NCBI RefSeq assembly: GCF_004664715.2
Contig: NC_051071.1
Span: forward strand, 36,682,530-36,746,529
Origin: Peromyscus leucopus
Lineage: Eukaryota; Chordata; Mammalia; Rodentia; Cricetidae
DNA length: 64,000 nucleotides
Direction: 5' to 3'
Shown here: one piece after another, positions 1 through 11,185 of the stretch
Layout: every line of letters starts with the position of its first letter
How positions within the stretch are numbered: position 1 is the first letter of the stretch
Made by a program: the position numbers and the translations under genes
The notes under the pieces: model-generated
What the model was told of the DNA's origin: nothing
Database searches by the model: none
The model's input: only the letters and a program-made list of their open reading frames with translations

Positions 1-919
1 TAATTAATATAAATTAATAAATAATAATAACTACTAACATCATAGATTCAGAATTGTCCATCACAGTATTTATTCATAGACTGGCTTCATGACATCTAGG
101 GTGGGGTGAGTTTGTTTCTCATCCTGTGTTTCATTCTGTGTCCACTGTGCAGTTAAATACTGCTCTGATTTTCAGGCTTATCTCCAACCATCAGAGAATG
201 GTACAGTCTTTCTGCTTCTTCCCCCTTTTCTAGAAGTTGTGAGAGACATGCTCTACTTCGGCCTTGCTTTAGGAAAAATCCATCAATTGCACCAGTGCAA
301 TCAGCTCTTGTGAGCTACTTAATATTCAGTGAAATTAAATGTTCAAATCCTTTTTCTTATCAACTCTCTATAACATTGTTAAAATACGTACTGTTGCTTT
401 AAAAAATGTAATTAAATATTCTTATTTTGGATAGCTGTTTTGTTTGTTTCCTTGCTTATGATTTCTGTTACATAAATTTCACTTTGCTGAACAACATTTT
501 CTACATTATGTATTGCTTAGTGCTCATGAGGAAATTGCATATGGAAATTAATTTTCTCTATCAAGTACAATTGATCATTTGATTGATTCCTTCTCAACTT
601 TGATTAAAATCTAGTTTATTTTGGAATATTAGAGAAAAACAATCACACATCCAGTTATTGTTCCTATAGGGTTGTTTTATAGTTTAAAATTTTTACTTGT
701 GATGTCAATTATTGTTTCAAATAAATTAGGAGAGAATAATGGTTTCACAGGGTCAGATATAGATTGATATGTTTTACTTCAAAGTTATTTTTTCTAATCT
801 AGATAAAGAGAACATTATTTTTAATAGAACTATAACATTTTTTCTTTAATAAAAAAGGTCCTTTTTCTAAGAAAATGACAATTTTGTAAACTCGATCAGC
901 TGCTATTTATAATTTATGA
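1..919. other. Slit2 intron, AT-rich, no feature recognised
   Basis: AT-rich sequence upstream of the first visible Slit2 exon. I see no exon, SINE or LTR signature and no long open frame. It belongs to the intron only by inference from the exons downstream on the + strand. Confidence 0.5.
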
Positions 920-1112
920 GGGCTAGATAGAGTACAATAGATAGGAGCACAAGCTGCTTTTCAGAGTGTTGACAGCACCCACACACGGGAAACTTAGAAC
1001 CACTGCACCTCCAGCTCCTGGTCTTTGTGCCTTGGCCTCTATAGACATCTACATTCTGGAGCACATACCTGCACATGGACACAGACACAAAAGTTTATAA
1101 AAATAAAAATAT
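920..1112 (+). mobile_element. B2-type SINE, old copy
   Basis: Starts with a degraded B2 head (GGGCTAGATAGAG), continues through a B2-like body and ends in an A-rich tail with AAAATAAAAATA. It is strongly diverged from the B2 consensus as I remember it, so the insertion is old. Confidence 0.6.
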
Positions 1113-3055
1113 AGTGTTAAAATATTAGGAGATTAGTTAACATATCTTTATGGGTGTTAATGAAACACAAGATGTATTTTTTTTTTATTTTTCAGTACTA
1201 ATAAAGTAGCATATTATCAGTTTATTTCTTACATCACCACAGAAGATTGTGGCCTTTTTAAGAAGAATATAGATTCCCAGCACCAGGAATACAAACAGGG
1301 AAATCTTGTGCTGGGGCCCTCCACTCCTTTCTGATTTTGGATTCTCCAGTGTGTGAAATTTTACATGCCTTACAAACTCGAAGGCAATGCTGTATTCCAT
1401 GGAGTAGACTTTAATAACAACTTGTGTGAAGAGAATAACTTAAGCTGTGTTTTGAGAGCTCATAACATATAACTTTTCCTATGTGTAAAATGTGTAATGT
1501 CAGACTTGATGCTGTCTTGATAGCAGCCATGTCCCCAATATTTCTGTCATAGCAGTCATCAAATGCTACACATATAGGCTCTTTCTCCCCCAAAGGCTGG
1601 TTGTTTTGCTAATGCCTCACAATCTATAGGGATCTGATCTGCAACAACAGATATGAAGTGAGCTGTATAAGGAATGATTGAACACAGGTTCTGGCCACAT
1701 GTCTGCTTTTTGAATTTAGATAATGGCATAGAGAGGGACTCAATACTAATACCATGACTGGATGAGTGAGTGAGTGAGTGAGTGAATGAATGAATACATC
1801 AACATAATGCTGTCTTCCACACTATTCAGAGACTAGAAATATAATTCTCAAATACAATGATCATTTGATGCTCATCAAAGCAACTTTATTTAACTGAGAT
1901 TAACATAAACTTTTAAAGATTTTTTAAAGAAATACTTAAGTGAGTATACACACTTTTCTTAAAATTAAAATTAATGTCATACGCCAAATGAGATGGCTTC
2001 TTTGGAAACACTGTGAAAATTAGGAAATCTGGATTGTCTATTATGCTGGTTTACAGAACTACCCCTGTAAGAGACTGTTGTGATTCCATGGCACTTTCTG
2101 CTGCCAGCTGCTAGGTTTCCTTGGCTTCTCACTGTCTGGATTATCCAGTTGTCTAAGATGGAGGAGAAGCAGAGGAGAGAGAGAGGAGGAAGAGGGAAAG
2201 GGAAGAGGGATAAGGATGGACAAATAGAGGTGAGAGAAGAAGGAAAAGAAGAGCCCAGCACAGGTGGAACAGTAAAGATGGTCTCTCCTGGAGGTGGACA
2301 AACAGAATCTTTTCATCCTTATTTTCAAGATTCAACCATTCTCACGTGCTGTCTGGGAAGGTATCACCATGAGCAATATGACTTTTCTTTGGGCAAAGCT
2401 ATGTCATCTCTCCGAACATCTTCCGTTTCATCTCAAGTGTTAGAACCATTATGATTTTCACATGCAGTTGTGAAACTTCGAAAGAGTACATACAAATGAC
2501 ACAGGGTAGGCTGGACGGGACACAGAGTAGGCTCCCAGTACCTGATGCGGTTGGTGGTTTGTGGATTGTCCTCATCTCTGTACAAAGGTGGATATAGACA
2601 CTACTGAGAACCCCACTGCCTTACAGACTATAGTTACTTTCTGTTCGTTTCAGTATATTTTATCTAATTGAATATGCTTCAAAACATTGATGAAATACAT
2701 TTCTAAATACATTATTTAGAAAACTAGTCTAGAAAAATTTCTTCTGAAAAATGCTGATGCACAGAGTAGACATAAACACCTTTAATCTCACTTGGCTTCC
2801 TGCTCCCTTTCATTTAAAGATAGGCAGAAGAGCTTTTTAAAATATATATAATATTAGTATCATATCCTCTATGGATGAATCATGTCCAGCATGAAGATGT
2901 CAACATGAGATGACAAGATCTTCTTGTCTGTTCCTAGATTCCTATTTGGTTGTATGGATTTTGTCACAAGATATTTAAATCTTTTAAGGCAAAACAACTG
3001 GATCCCACTGTCACAAAAAAAGAAAAGAAATAAGAGAGTGAGAGACAGAGAGACA
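1113..3055. other. Slit2 intron, mostly unassigned
   Basis: Apart from a short TGAG/TGAA microsatellite (1761-1795) and a purine-rich tract around 2155-2260 I recognise nothing here. Open frames in the purine-rich tract arise from skewed composition and are not gene-like. Confidence 0.4.
1761..1795. repeat. (TGAG)n/(TGAA)n microsatellite
   Basis: About five TGAG units followed by TGAA units, read directly from the sequence. Confidence 0.9.
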
Positions 3056-3075
3056 GCAAAAAGGGAGAGAGAGAG

Positions 3076-3142
<67 letters not shown>

Positions 3143-3200
3143 AAAGAGAGGGAAAAGGAAGGAAGGGAGAGAGAGAGGGAAGGAAGGGAGGGAAGAATTT
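3056..3200. repeat. GA-rich tract with (GAAA)n core
   Basis: A GAGA-rich stretch passes into an uninterrupted GAAA tetranucleotide run at about 3077-3143, then GGAA/GGGA. It is a pure purine/pyrimidine tract able to form triplex DNA. Lys/Glu/Arg and Phe/Leu/Ser open frames over it are translation artefacts. Confidence 0.9.
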
Positions 3201-4082
3201 TAGAATTCTCATCCTTATTCAACTATTGAAATACATTCAAACTGGTAGATTGTACGAATATAAAACTCCATTGTTAATATGTTTTGCTGAGTAGAAAGAT
3301 GAGAGAGAAGGATGAACATTTTAGAGTTCCTGTTTTCTTTTAAGCTCCAAATTTTAAAACTGTTTTTATGAAGTAAGCCACACAGTTGGAAGATTGCATG
3401 GTTTTCTTATAACCATTTTCAGTGCAGAAATTCAAATAAACAAAAATCTCAGGTAATAGATGAGAATAGTGAACCTAAATTACATATTAATGGTAATAAA
3501 TAGAATTTATGCTCCCAGTTGGATGGGGCAAAGTTAAGTGGTTCAATGGCTATCTTATTTTTTGAGTCCTCATATGGGTATTATTCCCTCGGGCAGTGGT
3601 GAAAGGACGTTTATCAATATTATCAGTACCCCAGAGGGCACTGTGCATTGCAGCAGGGCCTGGAGGGAGGTGACTGTGATGAACTGCAAAATCAGTGGTA
3701 TCTCAGTCAGTCCTGCAGCAGAAATGTTGGGGTGCCCATCGTGCTTTTATTTTAAAAGCATACACAGGTACAGCATCCTTAACCAGCCCCAGCGCCACTC
3801 ATTCTAGACAAGACAGCATGAAACACCAATTTCATTGTAGACTATTTTTTCAGCCAGACATAGTCTCTTCAGGTCCTGGGTTCCATATTATTTTAACAAA
3901 CAAAGACACTGAAATTATTAATTTTTATAAACCTCTTTAAAAAGTCAAGATCAAGCCTGGCTTTATTCTATAATTGTATAAATAAAATTAATTTCAGTGG
4001 TTATTGTTCTCAGGCTTTTATCAGTTGAGACACTTATCTTGTTTTGTAAGAGGAAAATGTTACTGAGAAACTCACTCATTCT
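3200..4082. other. Slit2 intron, no feature recognised
   Basis: Ordinary AT-rich intronic sequence. The short open frames at 3538-3940 have no recognisable domain, start context or splice structure. Confidence 0.4.
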
Positions 4083-4640
4083 TGTATAATATTAGAGGAA
4101 CCAGCCTCAATATTATACATCCCAGGGGCTCAGGAGAGAGAACTACTAACGGTGAGGACTATTTTCAGGAAATAGAATCTCAGCACACGAGTTCTATAGT
4201 CCACTTGCTTTAATTCCTCTGGCATAGCATCCTTTATACACAGCTTCAGTTCTATTCTCATGTCTAGCTCCTTTCTTGCCTAATTTCTCTATATTTATCT
4301 ACTGTCCCCTCTAGGTTCTATCTTAATTCCTTCATCTAATTCTGTCCCTTCTAGGTTCTCATCTATCTAGTTCTTTTCCCTATCAGCTCCTCTCCCGTCT
4401 CCTTCTCGCTCCTAATAGTAAGCTATTACTTAAAGTCCACCTCTCCTAGGCGGAGTCTCCTTGTGGGATTTACAGTAAGTCAGGAGACGTGCATGTGAGC
4501 TGTTACCATTGTTAGTCCACCTGGGACTAACAATGGGCGCCCACCTGGGTGGTGTTTCCTGTAGTCCTTGAAAGTGGCCAAGGGAGATAATCTGATTCCT
4601 GAGAAAGCCTTTCCTGAGGCTGTTCTCCAAATACCTGGAA
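4083..4640 (-). mobile_element. ERV LTR (minus strand), solo or truncated
   Basis: Read on the minus strand, this has the order of an LTR: a U3-like part, GTATAAAGGATGC as a TATA-type motif near 4230-4245, ATTAAA shortly after, and a short R/U5-like end. The family resembles rodent ERVK/IAP-like LTRs, but I cannot name it. Both boundaries are approximate because I found no clear target duplication. Two strong inverted repeats lie inside (4083-4119 and 4506-4536). Confidence 0.5.
4506..4536. repeat. Perfect 13-bp inverted repeat (hairpin)
   Basis: CCATTGTTAGTCC at 4506-4518 is followed by a 5-nt spacer and its exact reverse complement at 4524-4536. It lies in the U3-like part of the minus-strand LTR. 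Confidence 0.85.
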
Positions 4641-5147
4641 TGTGTATGTCCAGAGAGTGATCAGTCTACACTGTTAGTCCTTCTTAGGGGAAATTCAATT
4701 GGAAAAACTATGAAGGCACACATGATTTTCATAACAGAATACAGCTGATATATAACAAGCCAAGTAACACCAAAAATTCTTTGGGATTTGGCTTCTTCTG
4801 GAGGAATTCCCTGATCCCTCCAGGTAGTGACTTTGCCATAACCAGCTGAGTTCTTATATATTCCTGTGGCCCGCAACAACTCATAATTGGAAAATATGAT
4901 CCAAACCCAATTTGCATACATACTTAATATGCATTTGTATAATCTTTAGGCTCTCATCGTGCAATTATTCAAAGTTTTTTCAATATAGTGATTTTTATTA
5001 AATGTACCAAGTTGTACAATCTTCATATTAATTTACTTAAAATGTAACCATCCTGAGTTATTCAGGGATCTGGAAACAGCAGGTTAACCAGGATGCTTAA
5101 CAAAATATTACAAGTTTGTTATGGGTAATTTTCAAGTGTTGCGTGGT
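4641..5147. other. Slit2 intron, no feature recognised
   Basis: No repeat family, exon or regulatory motif is apparent. It separates the LTR from an old MIR element. Confidence 0.4.
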
Positions 5148-5335
5148 AATTAAAAGCATAGATACACAAAGCAGGCATCCTGGTTTCAGATCTGTTTAGC
5201 CACCAGCTAACTTTGTCACCTTTGGTAACATGATGTCCTGCTCTTATGAGGCTCAAGAGAACTATTGTAAATGTGTGCAATGTTTGTAAACAGTACTTCT
5301 TTCATAGTGTCAAATAAATTTTGCCTTTATCATTT
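5148..5335 (+). mobile_element. MIR SINE
   Basis: Matches the MIR layout: AATTAAAAGCATAGA head, a tRNA-derived middle, then the core around CACCAGCTAACTTTGTCACC and a tail with AAATAAA. MIRs predate the mammalian radiation, which agrees with the divergence seen. Confidence 0.6.
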
Positions 5336-6599
5336 GCATTTCTCTAATGAAAAAGAAATGGTCCCAACTGTCCCAGGTCACTCATTTCATTAGAAGTAGG
5401 ATAAGCTAAGCAACCTATACCACTCAGCATTATACTTAATTATAATAATATTTCTTAATAAAATATATCTAGGAGAAGCATCTCTAAATATGCCAGAAGC
5501 CTATTGGTTATAACTATTACCTAATACTATAACTAGTAACAATTCCCAATACCTTTAATAAATCTCACTTATGTTTCTATAGCTTGTTTATGGATCTTCT
5601 AAAATTTATCATATATTCATGTGAACACTTGCAAATATACAGAAATATATAATATATGACCCTTACTTTAAAGTAGCTTACAATTTAGCTTGCATTAAAG
5701 ATGTAGAACTCAAAAACAACTGAAACACAGAACAGAAAAAAAAATGACTGGTAAGTAAATTGAGTTGTTGATGAAATGACCTACCTCTTGCCTCCTACCT
5801 GGAACACTGCATTAAGAAGCATAAAACGCTAAAGGTCTTTAGCCACTCAATTTTACCACACCAAACACCTTCATTAGCAATGATATGTCTGGACTGATTG
5901 TCAAGAAATCAATATATGACCAAGAGCACATTCCACAGTGCATGTGAGCCTTTTCTTCGCAATTTTAAAGAGAAAAAAGGTACCTCTGTATTAATATTTA
6001 TAATCTAATTAAGGCCAATGTTTATAGAAGATCTGTATAAAACCACCTCAAGTTGCATATGATCTCAGGGGAGTACCCATTGGCTATTACCTTCACTATG
6101 GGTATCTACTAACTTTAATACTTTAGTTTGTAACTTTTGGTACTCTGAATCAGATATACCTCAAAGAAGTTACATTTTGATTGATTTTTAGCATTTTCTT
6201 TCAAGTAGCATTGTAAAAGGAACTAAATCAAACTTTTCCTTAAGATTTGAGAATAGTTTTATGATGTTGCTAATGAATGTGGTGAAGAGACTAATATCTG
6301 ACATTTAACTTGTTATGCGATGCATGCTTGTAAAATTATTTCTTCTTGATGCAAAATTAACTGTGAAATGATAAATAACTACAGCATTCACCAGAGAGAA
6401 CTGAAGTGTGTGGCCATAAAATAATTTGTGAAAGATTTAATAAAATAACATCTCAAACATTTAATAAAGCAAAAGCAGAGCTCAAATCTGAATTTATCTC
6501 AATTAAACCAAGTGCTAACAGTAAAATTCAACATATCTCTTTGGAAGAGGGTCATTTTCTTAATTACTTTTTATTGTTTGAAATTAAAATATAATTAAC
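5336..6599. other. Slit2 intron, no feature recognised
   Basis: AT-rich, with no SINE or LTR signature I can support. The 62-codon open frame at 6406-6594 is featureless. Confidence 0.4.
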
Positions 6600-6717
6600 C
6601 AAAGCTCCAGTTCTAGGGAATTCAATACCTTCTTCTGACCTCTGTATACACAAAGAACACTGATTTACATGTAGAAAAAACAAAATAATACACATAAAAT
6701 AAAATAAACCTTTAAAA
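6600..6717 (+). mobile_element. B2-type SINE 3' part
   Basis: The 3' half of a B2/B3-type SINE: TTCTTCTGACCTCTGTATAC followed by an A-rich tail with repeated AAAATAAAATAAA. The 5' half is missing or unrecognisable. Confidence 0.5.
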
Positions 6718-6941
6718 GGGTTTATAATATAATTACGTCATTTGCTCCCTTCCCTTTCCTACATCCAACCCCTTCCCTGTAGTAGTTTCTTCCCCTCTCC
6801 CCTCGTGTCCTCTATTTCTTTAATAGCTGATATTTTTCATACCTAAATAAATAAGTACAACATATACAGTGTATAAAATGGTTCTTGTACGTACATGATT
6901 TCAGATTGACCACTTGGTATGGGATAACCAGTTGCAAAGGT

Positions 6942-7466
6942 TGTTGCATGAATCTTAAAAGTTGTTATTAATAAAATCAAACCTGAGGCCAGTTATTGGG
7001 GTGAATACTGGAAGGTCAGAGAGACAGAATAAGCCACAGCTATCTCACCTTGCCAATTCCTTAGCTGGTCTTGTCTCCTCAGACTGGAGGCCTCTGAGTC
7101 CTCATCCCAATGGCTCTCAGCTGAACTGCTGCTCGAAAGCCTGAAGCTTAACCAGCCAAATGCCTAACCAGCCAAAATGCTTCTAGTTTCTCACTCTCAT
7201 GCCTTATATATCTTCCTGCTTTCTACCACCACTCCCTGGAATTAAAGGCTGGCTTTCTGGGATTAAAGGCGTGTCACCATGCTTGGCTATTTCCAATGTG
7301 GCCTTGAACTCACAGAGATCCAGAGGGATTTCTATCTCTGGGATGCTAGGATTAAAGGTGTGAGTGCCACCATTTTCTAGCCTTTGTATCTAGTGGCTGT
7401 CTGTTCTCTGACCCCAGATATTTTTATTAGAGTACACAATATTTTGGTGAACACAATACCACCACA
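6942..7466. mobile_element. Solo ERV LTR, 525 bp, 6-bp target duplication
   Basis: Begins TGTTGCATG, ends CCACCACA (TG...CA) and is flanked by exact AAAGGT duplications at 6936-6941 and 7467-7472. Six-base duplications are typical of ERVK-class integrations. Inside are TTATATAT near 7203 and a B1-like fragment containing GGGATTAAAGGCGTG, so the family seems to have captured a SINE piece. A truncated relative lies at 30048-30258 and a more distant one at 48065-48540. Strand is not assigned. Confidence 0.75.
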
Positions 7467-7606
7467 AAAGGTCTTTCCTGGGGAAGATTATTTCTCATGC
7501 TCTCAGCATTCTTTAGTTGCCTCTAGCTCTTTCTACAGGGTTCTGGCCCTGGAAGATTTCCTCCTTCCGTATTAGCATGTCTGTTTATACAGCCCTTGTT
7601 CAGATC

Positions 7607-7784
7607 CTTTTATTTTTTTATTTTTATTTTTTTTTTTGGTTTTTCGAGACAGGGTTTCTCTGTGTAGCTTTGCGCCTTTCCTGGAACTCACTTGGTAGCC
7701 CAGGCTGGCCTCGAACTCACAGAGATTCGCCTGCCTCTGCCTCCCGAGTGCTGGGATTAAAGGCGTGCGCCACCACCGCCCGGC
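7607..7784 (-). mobile_element. B1 SINE with target duplication
   Basis: Near full-length B1 in reverse orientation: T-rich tail (7607-7640), GAGACAGGGTTTCTCTGTGT, and the head complement ending CCGCCCGGC. Flanked by TGTTCAGATC at 7597-7606 and 7785-7794. CpGs such as TTTGCGCC and CCCGAGTG remain, so it is relatively young. Confidence 0.9.
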
Positions 7785-8060
7785 TGTTCAGATCTTTTTA
7801 AAGACGCCATGTTGTTTAGATTTCATGAGTGTAGCTTTCCCATCATTTTTAGGAGACACAATCACATGCCGGCTTATAATCTTTCTGTTTCTTCCTCTGT
7901 CTTGTTCCCAACTCTTAGGGACAGTGTTGTAAATAGATCAGTTTGCTGGGTACCACAACATGACTTGTCCTTTGCATTTTGATGAGTTGTAGTTTTATGT
8001 AATGGCCTAATTGTTGCAAAGAGCAATGTATTTGATGAGGGGTGAAAATTACACTTATCT

Positions 8061-8498
8061 GTGTGTGTGAGGCTAAATATTTAGAATGTAGTTAGGGATT
8101 GTGCTAGTATAGGAAAGTGGCAGTTATAGATTCTCCTCTTAGATCCAAGATGTCACTAGACCTGGGTAGTTTGCTAAGTTTCCAATACCAGGCATTATTT
8201 CCCTTATGTTAAGAGGGCCTTAAGTACCATTAGAGAGAGCTGTTGGTTATCACCAAAATACACACACCACTGTTTTGTTCATGCTGGTTGTTGTTATAAT
8301 TCATAGGCATTGGATCCCCTGGATTTTGTGTCCAAAATGCATGAAGAAAGAAACCCATATTTAACTAACCTTACACTGTGAAACTTTATTTAAGCAGTAA
8401 ATTATCCCCTTTGCTCATTTTTATTATTGCTGAGTGTTGATATAATTAAATGTGTAGAAGGAAAAATATTAATTGGCATATCTAATTCACTTTCACTT

Positions 8499-8502
<4 letters not shown>
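8061..8502. other. Slit2 intron, no feature recognised
   Basis: No recognisable repeat or exon between the antisense L1 and the CT/GT microsatellite. Confidence 0.4.
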
Positions 8503-8583
<81 letters not shown>

Positions 8584-8588
8584 TGTGT
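8503..8588. repeat. (CT)n-(GT)n compound microsatellite
   Basis: About 64 bp of CT (8503-8566) abutting about 22 bp of GT (8567-8588), uninterrupted and so likely length-polymorphic. Confidence 0.95.
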
Positions 8589-8596
8589 CTACTCTG

Positions 8597-8742
8597 GCAT
8601 GCATGTATGCATATGTGTGCCATAGCAGGAGGTCAGAGGCAAACTTTCAGGAGTCAGTACTCAATTTCTAGGAATAAAATGGGTCATCAACCTTTGGCAA
8701 CAAGTACTTTTGCCCACTTATCCATCTCTCAACCTACATATT
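8597..8742 (-). mobile_element. B3-type SINE fragment
   Basis: Reverse complement of a B2/B3 SINE: GGAGGTCAGAGG near the left end and a degraded complement of the SINE head (TTATCCATCTCTCAACC) at the right end. The adjoining GT run is probably part of its tail region. Confidence 0.55.
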
Positions 8743-8814
8743 GATTTTTTAAGTGACATATGAGACCAAGTAGCAAAGATCCTGGCCCATGTGAACTCTC
8801 TTTTTAAACTGCCT

Positions 8815-8826
8815 GGGGGGGGGGGG
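8815..8826. repeat. Poly-G run (12 G)
   Basis: Twelve consecutive G in the + strand, seen directly. Confidence 0.85.
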
Positions 8827-8995
8827 TGACCTGTGGTGTTTCCAAATATGTGCTCAGATGTGTGCATCTCTGCTAAAGATTAAAGTCAAGTGTCTCTCTG
8901 CTTGGCTCTCTGACTCTATCACTGAACTACATGTAGCTCACTGATTCAGCTAAGCTTTTAGCCAAAGTGCTCTAAGCATCCAGCTGTGTCCACTC

Positions 8996-9105
8996 CTTCG
9001 GTACTGGGGTTACAATGGCTCTTATAGGTACTGTGAACATGAACTCATGTCTTCACACTTGTACAACAGGCACTTTGCTCATTGAACCACCTCCACAGCC
9101 ACAGA
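8996..9105 (-). mobile_element. SINE fragment (B2/B4-like)
   Basis: Contains GTACTGGGGTTACA, GAACTCATGTCTTCACACTT and a degraded complement of a SINE head (CATTGAACCACCTCCACAGCC). Family assignment is uncertain. Confidence 0.4.
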
Positions 9106-10379
9106 CATGGGAACTTTTAAACACTATGCCAAGGATTTAAAACATCCTCATATTTCTGAACTATTTTAAACTGTCCTCAAATCAAAACTATTTTGGTTTT
9201 GGTCAAAAAAACAGTGGTATATGATTAGATTCCAGTGATGAAAATATGTGGAAATATGAGTACATTTTTCTGTTATTTTCTAGGCTTGACCTCATTGAAA
9301 ATTTAAATATTAGTACAAGAAAATGGAACAATCGTTTTTTGTAGCCAGTGTTATGCATTCACATTCACAAATTATGTCTCTCATATCCCCGCACCTGTCC
9401 ATGTTTGAACCTTTTCTCAACCATTTTAGGCAGTATTTCAGTTTATTAGGTCTTTAATGTTCAGTATTTATTGTTTAATCCAGCTTCTATTATGCCATGT
9501 TTTGTCTATGCACTAGTTGTTGGAGTGTCCCTGACATGGAATTGATCATTTATCCTGATAAGTTTTTTGGCCAGCTTAAAACCAAAGTCAAGTATAGTAA
9601 AAAGAAAAAAAATTAAAAACCATTAACAAATCAAACCAAACTTCATCTTATGTCCCAATCCTCATTTTCTGTTAGCATCCATTCCTTAATACTTCTACTT
9701 CTTTACAAAAAAAAATTATGTAATTGTATTACAATTTCAAAATCATATTTTAAAAAGGAAATAACACTGCCATATTGACTATGTTAAGCATGTTATTTAA
9801 CCTGTTAATCCTAGCTACCAATTGAATAACTATATCTCATGATAATGCGGCTCGAGAAGTATCCCTCCAAAAATAGACAAGAAATGAAAGTGTGTTTTCA
9901 ATTTATGAAATGTGAAAAAGTGCAGAGAGCCTATCAAGTTGGTTCTTGTATTCCTCTGCATCTTGATTCTGATGGGTGCTAACACACTGTGTCACAATGC
10001 AAAAGGCAGCAATCCTGTGGAGCCTCCAAAGGAGCTGCAGGCTTCTTAATGCCATTTGGAGTCGTAAACTGTCTCTTGGTAAATGAAACTTTTATGTCCT
10101 TTAAAAGTAAAACAAATAAGTTCTCATTTGTGTATTCCACAAATCGAGTGAATGTGGCTGGCTTAATGAGTGTACTTATGTCCAGTTCTCTCTGTGGGAG
10201 AACAGATTTATTTTGTGCCCAGATCCTGAGAGATCAAAATTAATTTTATCTCCTTCAGAATACCCTTTAAAAGTCAATTTCCCTAATGTCTGCTATGAAT
10301 GTCTCTTCTGAAGCTGTGTTTATTGAAGCTTGTATTTTAACTATGTTTTGAGTTAATTTTTTATTTTCTTCTATTGCAG
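9106..10379. other. Slit2: Slit2 intron upstream of first visible exon
   Basis: Unique-looking intron that ends with a polypyrimidine tract and the acceptor TTCTATTGCAG at 10369-10379. No repeat family is recognised. Confidence 0.5.
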
Positions 10380-10534
10380 TGTGGAGACAATCAATGATGG
10401 AAATTTCCACATTGTGGAGCTACTGACCCTGGATTCAAGCCTTTCCCTCTCCGTGGATGGAGGAAGCCCTAAAATCATCACCAACTTGTCAAAACAATCT
10501 ACTCTGAATTTTGACTCCCCACTTTATGTAGGAG
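10380..10534 (+). CDS. Slit2: Slit2 coding exon: laminin-G domain segment
   Basis: This 155-bp exon encodes 51 whole codons starting [15 protein letters not shown] and ending [10 protein letters not shown], which I recognise as the SLIT2 laminin-G domain. It is bounded by TTCTATTGCAG on the left and G|GTGAAC on the right. It enters with the last base of a codon (phase 2) and leaves with one base of a Gly codon (phase 1), completed exactly by the next exon. SLIT2 is a secreted extracellular-matrix ligand of Robo receptors that repels axons and migrating cells. The C-terminal LG domain is reported to bind dystroglycan. The donor is weaker than the other two here (A, not G, at +5). Skipping would shift the frame because 155 is not a multiple of three. 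No stop or frameshift is present, so the exon looks functional. Confidence 0.96.
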
Positions 10535-10879
10535 GTGAACTTTCTTCCAAATCCAATGGTCTTCCAACTCTGTGCTTCTCATTATAGATCAAATCTGAAG
10601 TTACTGGTGCCTGGTGCCATGATCATTGACACTGATCAATCATTGTAATTGGCCAACAAGTATAAAACAGAAAGAGATGGAAGTGTCTCTTAAGGGACCA
10701 TTCGGTCATCCTGGTTCTGGGTCTAACTCAGTATGTCATCGGGTCACAGAAGGACATTAGTTCTTCATCTATGACATACTAGCTAGGTAATTTACAAATA
10801 GTGTCATTTAATTTTATATCTGTCTGCAGACAGAAGCAGAAAATTGGTTAGAGATCAAGTTAGAAAATTATAAAATAAG

Positions 10880-11130
10880 GCTAGGGAGACTCCTCAGTGT
10901 ATAAAGTGCTCAGGAACCTGAGTTAAATGCCCAGCATCCATGTGAAATGCTAGGTAGTATGGTATACTTACAATTTCAGTGCTGAGGAGGTTGACAAGCA
11001 GATCCCCAGGGCTTAGTGGATCTGCTTGTCTACCTATCCTACTGAGTGAGAACCAGGGCAATGGAAGAACCTATTTCAAAAGAAACGGTACAGGGATCCT
11101 GATAAAGAACACCAGAAGTTGTTCTCTAGC

Positions 11131-11131
<1 letters not shown>
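10880..11131 (+). mobile_element. B4-type SINE
   Basis: A dimer-like rodent SINE: ID/B2-like head GGCTAGGGAGACTCCTCAGT, a B1-like middle with TTTCAGTGCTGAGGAGG and AGAACCAGGGCAATGG, and an end CTCTAGCCTACACAC running into a CA repeat, the usual B4 tail. Confidence 0.7.

Positions 11132-11183
<52 letters not shown>
11132..11183. repeat. (CA)n microsatellite
   Basis: About 25 uninterrupted CA units at the 3' end of the B4 SINE. Confidence 0.95.

Positions 11184-11185
<2 letters not shown>

Larger units (their letters stand above)
6719..8060 (-). mobile_element. Antisense L1 3' end, split by two younger insertions
   Basis: Three blocks (about 6719-6935, 7473-7596 and 7795-8060) read together as one antisense rodent L1 3' region. 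The L1 sequence resumes after the solo LTR at GTCTTTCCTGGGGAAGA and again after the B1. The order of events is therefore L1 first, then LTR and B1. Recognition is from memory of Lx-type 3' UTRs; the nesting itself is supported by target duplications. Confidence 0.55.

Noticed and set aside
2869..3229. Open frames rich in Lys/Glu/Arg or Phe/Leu/Ser over 100 codons
   Set aside because: They are translations of the GAAA/TTTC microsatellite at 3056-3200. Low-complexity repeats lack stops by composition.
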